From Paramacrobiotus richtersi (lineage: Eukaryota; Tardigrada; Eutardigrada; Parachela; Macrobiotidae), in contig JAQGAU010000164.1 of assembly GCA_034698045.1 (NCBI GenBank), forward strand, positions 1 through 36,757: 36,757 nucleotides of DNA. Reading direction: 5' to 3'. This document shows, one piece after another, positions 32,701-36,757 of this stretch. The notes under the pieces were generated by a model. It did no database searches, was not told the DNA's origin, and saw nothing but the letters and a program-made list of their open reading frames with translations. Each line of letters starts with the position of its first letter. Within the stretch, counting starts at the first letter, position 1. Made by a program: the position numbers and the translations under genes.

Positions 32701-32760
32701 AACGGCAAGGTTATGACTCTGTATAAAAAAGGTCACAAAAGCTATACTGCTGAACAACAT
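29757..32760 (-). CDS. Secreted Gly/Cys/Thr-rich protein with two copies of an unrecognised Cys module, 7 exons
   Basis: Minus-strand exons: 32760-32430, 32129-32056, 31688-31500, 31327-31258, 30695-30616, 30365-30147, 29852-29757. Intron phases run 1,0,0,1,0,0 with GT/AG ends, giving 352 residues. The signal peptide is MLFSSIAFVTFFIQ...AVAQ. Next come a Pro/Asn/Gly segment, a Gly/Cys block (GQGCGGCGGGCGGACGGG), and a Thr/Pro linker (PSTPSTTTTSASYC). The first module spans exons 2-4: CQV-SVYYGPYRPAGCGV, YCEPGRLSFQLSGMPC, GDGTVVFDPQGMGCGVGP, YYGSLIVTDNWTG, LDTTDMDIAYC. A second Thr/Pro linker follows. The second module spans exons 5-7: VSYFIPNGGIYYATEC, GCGDGQIRYELSGAIYC, GSVVIDLSPEHDIMGGCRVG, YGTVTAFDAYTG, VDLNQLEYC. 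The end is a Thr tail (TTTTVIPG). No known family is recognised. A secreted or matrix role is inferred. An optional extra exon at 32393-32319 also fits phase. Confidence 0.65.
30943..30963 (+). repeat. 21-base direct repeat, left copy
   Basis: tatgtacggcaagattgctt followed by c, identical to 31199-31219. The two copies bracket the foldback element at 31012-31182 but not at its ends. Confidence 0.85.
31012..31182. mobile_element. Foldback MITE with ~75-base arms
   Basis: The left arm starts cggggtattacattgcgcac and the right arm is its imperfect reverse complement (gtgcgcattgtaataccccc). The arms continue in register, with a few mismatches and one small insertion, to gtggctg/cagccat near the centre. 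The flanks read TATA on both sides, a possible target duplication (TA or TATA); superfamily open. It lies within the intron between exons 4 and 5 of the minus-strand Gly/Cys-rich gene, in a region with further nested short repeats (ggctgtagtatacc at about 30875 and 30983). Confidence 0.75.
31199..31219 (+). repeat. 21-base direct repeat, right copy
   Basis: Identical to 30943-30963. Confidence 0.85.
31862..31982. repeat. Palindromic foldback sequence in an intron
   Basis: The core 31891-31937 is a palindrome with 23-base arms (acggaaacactt.. / ..gtgtttccgt), 21 of 23 paired around a single central base. Outer arms ttaattgtt (31862-31870) and aacaattaa (31974-31982) also pair. It sits in the intron between exons 2 and 3 of the Gly/Cys-rich gene. 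It may be a small decayed MITE or a structural palindrome. Confidence 0.7.
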
Positions 32761-33090
32761 TGTATTGCCTTTGTAGCTCGACTGCAAACAGTCTTTAGTT
32801 TCTATAGCAAAAAGTCCCCTCATGTTTGCTGAAAATTTATTGCGCTTTGCTTTTGTAGTAACATCACCGCCATTTTGCGCAGTGAAATACCGTAACGTAA
32901 ATGAATGTTCTTGTTGAAAAATCTGTCGCTTATAGTTTCGTTTTATGTTAGGGAAAGACGTTAAAAGGCGCCTGCATCCGATGTACCGCACTGCGTAGAA
33001 TCACGAGAAATGTAAACCATAAAACATATAATGCTGGCGTCAGTGGAAACATTTGTCGTGAGGAGTGGTTTGGATTACCGCGTAAACAGT
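32653..33090. repeat. Duplicated segment, parent copy (5' end and upstream region of the Gly/Cys-rich gene)
   Basis: Collinear with 35502-35936. It covers the first ~108 coding bases of exon 1 and about 330 bases upstream, so the putative promoter is inside the duplicated block. Confidence 0.8.
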
Positions 33091-33742
33091 ACATGCACGT
33101 GTACAGACCACTAAATTTACCATGAAACTTCTCTTTTGTGAGTTTTGGACGGTAAAGCAGCAAAAGGATGCAAAGCATTAAATTACAGCATACATCGTTA
33201 AATACAAAGGAATCTCTCGCGAAATACGTAGGTACTGCAGCAGTATTCTTAGAAGAAATTCTGCCTCACAGCTAACAATAATAAGGCTCATTATAAGAGT
33301 CTGTTGTATGTGATTTCCAAGCTAGTTGCATTGTTAGAGCAATAATGAGCTTTCCTTTGGTAGAGACTCACGTATGCAAATCCTGATGACACTCACAGTC
33401 TCTGAATCGAAATTTATAAGAATAAGTGTTAGCTCGAGCGGCAAAGAAGTTTGACAAATTGGTAACTGCGAACGGTACCAAAATGTACAGTGTTACGAGT
33501 TCTTAAATCGTTACAGCGTGTGCATTTCTCCCCGTTCTACCAAAGAACGGAAAGTCATTTGTTTCTGTCAAGCTCATGTTTTTCTCAAGAAAATACGAAA
33601 GACAACCAGTTCCGCGGCATTTGTACACAGTCGGCAGTGTGCAGCAACACAGCTTTCATACGATCAGGAACAGACTGATAACAAAACGATAACCGGTCCA
33701 CTGGGAGGCTTACTGCCGACAAGAAGCTGTAAAGTTTTTTTG
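32761..33742. other. Upstream region of the Gly/Cys-rich gene and gene-free interval
   Basis: The first ~330 bases are shared with the truncated duplicate at 35.5 kb. The rest shows overlapping short plus-strand frames (33490-33772) with no recognised family. Confidence 0.4.
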
Positions 33743-33919
33743 TACTTCGGTTTGACTCATAGGCTGATGTAACAATGCGCAGACGGCTTGTAGCTCGATC
33801 AGCCTGCAGTCTATATGCGCGCAGTACTGCATACCACACGGTGAGCGCAGACAGAGAGGGGCATTAAGCTACAAGCCGACTGCGCATTGTTACATCAACC
33901 TATGAGTCAAACCGAAGTA
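33743..33919. mobile_element. MITE with ~53-base inverted arms
   Basis: The left arm tacttcggtttgactcatag... (from 33743) and the right arm ending ...ctatgagtcaaaccgaagta (33919) are reverse complements over about 53 bases with two mismatches. The central ~70 bases are unpaired and non-coding. Both ends show TA, the target of Tc1/mariner-type elements, so a mariner-type MITE is possible; TSD length beyond TA is not visible. Confidence 0.8.
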
Positions 33920-34046
33920 AGGCTTATAGCTGGCAGAAATCGTGAGAAAACGGTCCATAGTTATGCAACTTGGACACGTTTAAACCGTTTATTCTGTTCA
34001 CTTGCTTAATTCGCAGATCTTCGTCCGTTAAACATATACAACGGAC

Positions 34047-35042
34047 ATGGATTCCAGGCTGTGCTGTTTAGGGATTGCCTTATCGGTTTTGGTTATGCCA
34101 TATATTTTTTTAGTCGGTAGGCATCAAAAACGAAGAGAAATGAAGTACATTACCATACCTATATCAACATCACCATGGTATTGACTTGTGCGTTCCGTTA
34201 ACGATAGATGGCTGTTCGATGCGATTTCCGGATGCCTGCGAGGTTTGTGGATCTGATGAATGACAAGCTTTACCAAAACACCTGATTTATACAGATACAG
34301 ATTTTGAATAACGCATCTCCTGGATAGTCGCTTTCGAAACAGATCGGCATGTGAAAATGCACTTTTATTCAGGGCGTGAAATGTCCAAATGGAAACAAAT
34401 GTACGCCTTATTCGGGGTACTGGTGTGCAAATAGGACAGGATCGGTCTGCCTGCCTCGAGGACGGTGCGACAAAAACGCAGGTAACAAATTGATAAAACG
34501 CGTTTTGCTTTGTAACATAGTGTGGTCTGTGCAATTAGTGGGCGATTCACGTTTAGTGTATGTAATATCATGAGCCTTTTGCATCTTGCAGATCCGTGCA
34601 AAGTGAGTTCTTCCGGCTTCTGCTCGGTTCTTGCTTGATCCAAAAGAGTACTAACTCAGACTTTCAACTCAGCTACTCCTCTGCGCGACTTATTGTACTT
34701 TGTTATTTTTGGATTAGACTGCAAAATGCTCCAGCAAGGAGCAATGCGTTCTGATAATTGACGATTGCAAAAAGAATGGCGGTTGCACGTTCCATTCTCA
34801 ATGTAACGGTAAGAATGCGGTGGTGATATCTAGTGCTTGGCGGGTGAACAACGATAAATACTTATGTTTGATACATTTGTTCCGCAGAAATCAAACGCAA
34901 AGGAACATGTCCTAGCCCGGATGTGGTTCGCGGTACGACAACCAGCTGTGCTAACAGTTGCGACAACGATGCGACATGCGAAGCGGGCGCCAAATGTTGC
35001 GAGGGAGGTCCTTTCGGAAAAGTTTGCGTTCGCGCGCTGTAG
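34047..35042 (+). CDS. Secreted WAP-domain, cysteine-rich protein, 5 exons including an 11-base micro-exon
   Basis: Exons read: 34047-34091 (uncertain end), 34373-34481, 34592-34602, 34718-34808, 34888-35042, about 136 residues. Exon 1 gives a signal peptide (MDSRLCCLGIALSVL). A stronger donor at 34115 breaks phase, so the first junction is unsure. Exon 2 is Cys-rich (VKCPNGNKCTPYSGYWC, VCLPRGRCDKNA). The 11-base exon supplies DPCK. Exon 4 is CSSKEQCVLIIDDCKKNGGC. The last exon encodes a full WAP four-disulfide core with eight Cys: GTCPSPDV, SCANSCDNDATC, EAGAKCCEGG, GKVCVRAL-stop. WAP proteins are often protease inhibitors or antimicrobials; the target here is unknown. Phases of exons 2-5 (1,0,1) agree. 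Confidence 0.7.
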
Positions 35043-35501
35043 TTTCGGTTCACCATATCTGAGATTGTTTTCTCGCTGATTTTGGCGGCTGTTTGGTCTG
35101 AAAGGTTCGAGGCTAATTATAAACATGCAGCAAGCCTTTGGCTTGCCGCGGGGCTTTTGTGTACTTTTGGCTAATTTTAGTTTTATTAACAGCGGTCGAC
35201 CAACTGGGAAGGAAAGCAGTAGATGAAAACAAATAAATACACCGAACAATCTTGTACTCCTGGTCAACGAAAGGGCCTCGAATACAGAGACTGTAACTCA
35301 CGCCGAGTATTTTGCTACGTAAAATCGTTTCGCATAGCTCTGGTTTTTCGTTCTCGTATAGACACTACAGATTTATGAACTCTTACTCTTTCCTTGATGC
35401 GTATGTTCGTTTGTTCTCATAACTCAGTAATCAGGTATCCGACATTTCTTCTGTGTTGCCCAAGTGTTGTGCGGTAGAACGTGGGCTGGATCATGTACTG
35501 C
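35043..35501. other. 3' flank of the WAP gene
   Basis: Contains the candidate poly(A) signal at 35232-35237; nothing else recognised. Frames here are antisense to the WAP gene or chance. Confidence 0.45.
35232..35237 (+). promoter_or_regulatory. Candidate poly(A) signal for the WAP gene
   Basis: AATAAA lies about 190 bases after the stop at 35042. Confidence 0.4.
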
Positions 35502-35936
35502 ATTCTATGGCGATCCGGGAGAGCCAAGAAAGAGCACTTGGGCCTTGCGGAACGATCAGGTGATCCTGTGGTATAAAAAAGGTCACAAAAACTATATATT
35601 GTGTTGCCTTCTGAACTCGATTGCAAGACTGCCAAAGTTCCTATAGCAGGCATTTCACTCCTGTTTGCTGAAATGTGGTATGCTCATGTAGCAACATCAC
35701 AGACATTTTGCGCTGTGGAATGCCGTTACGTTAAATTTTGCATATTCTAATGTCCTTGCTGGATAAGCTGTCACCTATGCTTGTCGCTTTATGTTTGGGA
35801 AATACGATAAATAGCGCTTGCATCGGATATACCGCACAGCGTGGAATCGCGGGAAATGCAAGCAATAACACCCAAATCGATGGCGTCAGTGACAACATTT
35901 TACGTGAGGACTTATTTGGTTTATCGCCTGAACAGT
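35502..35936 (-). pseudogene. Truncated duplicate of the Gly/Cys-rich gene's first exon and upstream region
   Basis: Matches 32653-33090 along its length in the same orientation (for example ggtataaaaaaggtcacaaaa in both contexts). The stretch corresponding to the start codon and the next few codons is missing, the coding part stops after about 80 bases, and no downstream exons follow. It is therefore a non-functional copy of the promoter plus signal-peptide end. The 85-codon plus-strand frame across it (35738-35995) is absent from the parent copy and is judged chance. Confidence 0.75.
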
Positions 35937-36057
35937 TAAAAAATAATACTGTATCTGCATGTCACTACGCTGTACATTTATTTATCTCCTTCTGAAGCAG
36001 ACAACCCGTTTCCGGGACTCTAGTCTGTTTTGCATAAGAACAACCAACGAAAGCGCG

Positions 36058-36534
36058 CTAAGTCAGATTCACAGCACAAATCGAACGTTTGAAAACAAAC
36101 AAACTGGAGCTGTTAAGAACATCAGAGGAGGCTTTCGTTATCGAGTTAATCACGTTCCGCAATCTTATCGCCAAAGTGGTTTCGCCGATCTTTCTCTTAG
36201 CTTTGGAATCGATGCGGATGGATCCACGTAGCCGGCTGTTTTCCTGAAATTTAACCATTTCCGTCATGTACCCCGGCCCAGGACACTTGTTGTTGTTCCG
36301 GATCTTGTACAGCCAGATTGCTTCACCACGCTTCCACTGTTGAGAAGTGGGAAGTCCCCCTTTCGCCCGGTTAAGCATCGCAATACCGAAATTTCCGCTT
36401 TTCTCCATCATCTGGCATTGGTCTGTCCATTTTAAGTGTTCGTCAATCTGGGTACCAAGATATCCTACAGTTCTTTGCTGGTGGAGACGATAGCCATTAA
36501 CAATACACAGGGAGATGACTTGTCCCGAAGCCAC
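36058..36534 (-). pseudogene. LINE (non-LTR retrotransposon) reverse-transcriptase C-terminal remnant
   Basis: A minus-strand frame of about 158 codons carries YLGTQIDEHLKWTDQC, the motif found after the catalytic core of non-LTR reverse transcriptases (YLGv.iD..L.W..H). It continues with helical sequence and ends in a region resembling the RLRNVIN...SS..FK..I C-terminus of such proteins. No catalytic YADD, no endonuclease and no poly(A) tail are visible in the window, so it is a 5'-truncated fragment. Clade not determined. Confidence 0.6.
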
Positions 36535-36641
36535 TCGCTAGTAATTAAGAGAACAATAGTGCATTGTTTCTATATCTAATATAGAGTACTATCTCTAGTA
36601 AACAATCTCATTGTTCTCTTAATTACTGGCGAGTGGCTTCG
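36526..36641. repeat. Inverted repeat with ~42-base arms at the edge of the LINE remnant
   Basis: cgaagccactcgctagtaat (36526 onward) pairs with attactggcgagtggcttcg (ending 36641). The pairing continues through ttaagagaacaat/attgttctcttaa to about 36568 and 36600, with a loop of roughly 30 bases rich in TATATC. The left arm overlaps the start of the LINE frame. The last 116 bases of the window hold nothing recognised. Confidence 0.75.
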
Positions 36642-36757
36642 CTTGTCCCTATGTCTTTCGGAGCAGACAAACATTATGCACAATACTGTACCCGCCCGAC
36701 CAACTCGCGCAGAAGTGTGCCCTACCGCATTCTACATCCGGGTTTGGTATCTGCCTT

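Noticed and set aside
32519-32716. Plus-strand frame rich in Pro and His (APPHPPPHPPHPW)
   Set aside because: It is the antisense of the Gly/Cys block in exon 1 of the minus-strand gene; the minus frame has a signal peptide and spliced modules.
35738-35995. 85-codon plus-strand frame with protein-like composition
   Set aside because: It lies mostly in the duplicated upstream block of the Gly/Cys-rich gene, and the parent copy has no matching open frame.
1-36757. CRISPR arrays, bacterial operons, tRNA or rRNA genes
   Set aside because: No regularly spaced repeats, ribosome-binding-site-led gene strings or recognisable structural RNA sequences were seen; gene structure is eukaryotic.

Overview
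The window is eukaryotic nuclear DNA from a small invertebrate. The genes have signal peptides and many short introns (mostly 40-400 bases) with GT/AG borders, polypyrimidine-type acceptors and AATAAA signals. Nothing in it is organised like a bacterial operon. The divergent rhodopsin-type receptors (NRLWA/NRIWA in place of DRY, LDP in place of NPxxY) and an arthropod-type gustatory receptor suggest an ecdysozoan, possibly a tardigrade. That assignment is inference. Every multi-exon model below was assembled by eye from reading frame, intron phase and splice consensus; no transcript evidence was available.

Layout. 0-9.6 kb: two same-strand single-exon GPCR genes (2338-3345 and 7039-7980), one MITE (1633-1856) and otherwise gene-poor DNA. 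9.6-13.3 kb: a 14-exon NDRG-family gene, the only likely intracellular housekeeping-type gene here. 14.4-16.1 kb: a secreted, probably GPI-anchored leucine-rich-repeat protein, facing a convergent Ig-like protein gene (16620-17954, minus). 19.1-23.8 kb: a tandem duplication of about 2 kb. One unit carries an intact gustatory-receptor-like gene (22210-23438, minus) and the other its dead copy (19520-20734). A decayed fragment of the LRR gene lies between the two units. 24.0-25.1 kb: a MAM-domain protein (minus). 25.7-26.3 kb: a small secreted peptide gene. 27.5-28.5 kb: a third, different GPCR (minus). 29.8-32.8 kb: a secreted Gly/Cys/Thr-rich protein (minus) with two copies of an unrecognised four-cysteine-core module, each spread over exons with the same phase pattern. 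34.0-35.0 kb: a WAP-domain secreted protein with an 11-base micro-exon. 35.5-35.9 kb: a truncated duplicate of the 5' end and upstream region of the Gly/Cys gene. 36.06-36.53 kb: a LINE reverse-transcriptase remnant beside an inverted repeat.

Taken together, this is a locus rich in cell-surface and secreted products: four 7TM receptors, plus LRR, Ig, MAM and WAP proteins and a novel Cys-rich protein. Several show recent duplication and decay, and at least three non-autonomous DNA elements are interspersed. The genes are not an obvious pathway. The pattern fits fast-evolving chemosensory, extracellular-matrix or defence families. The best candidate for something undescribed is the repeated module of the 29.8-32.8 kb gene.
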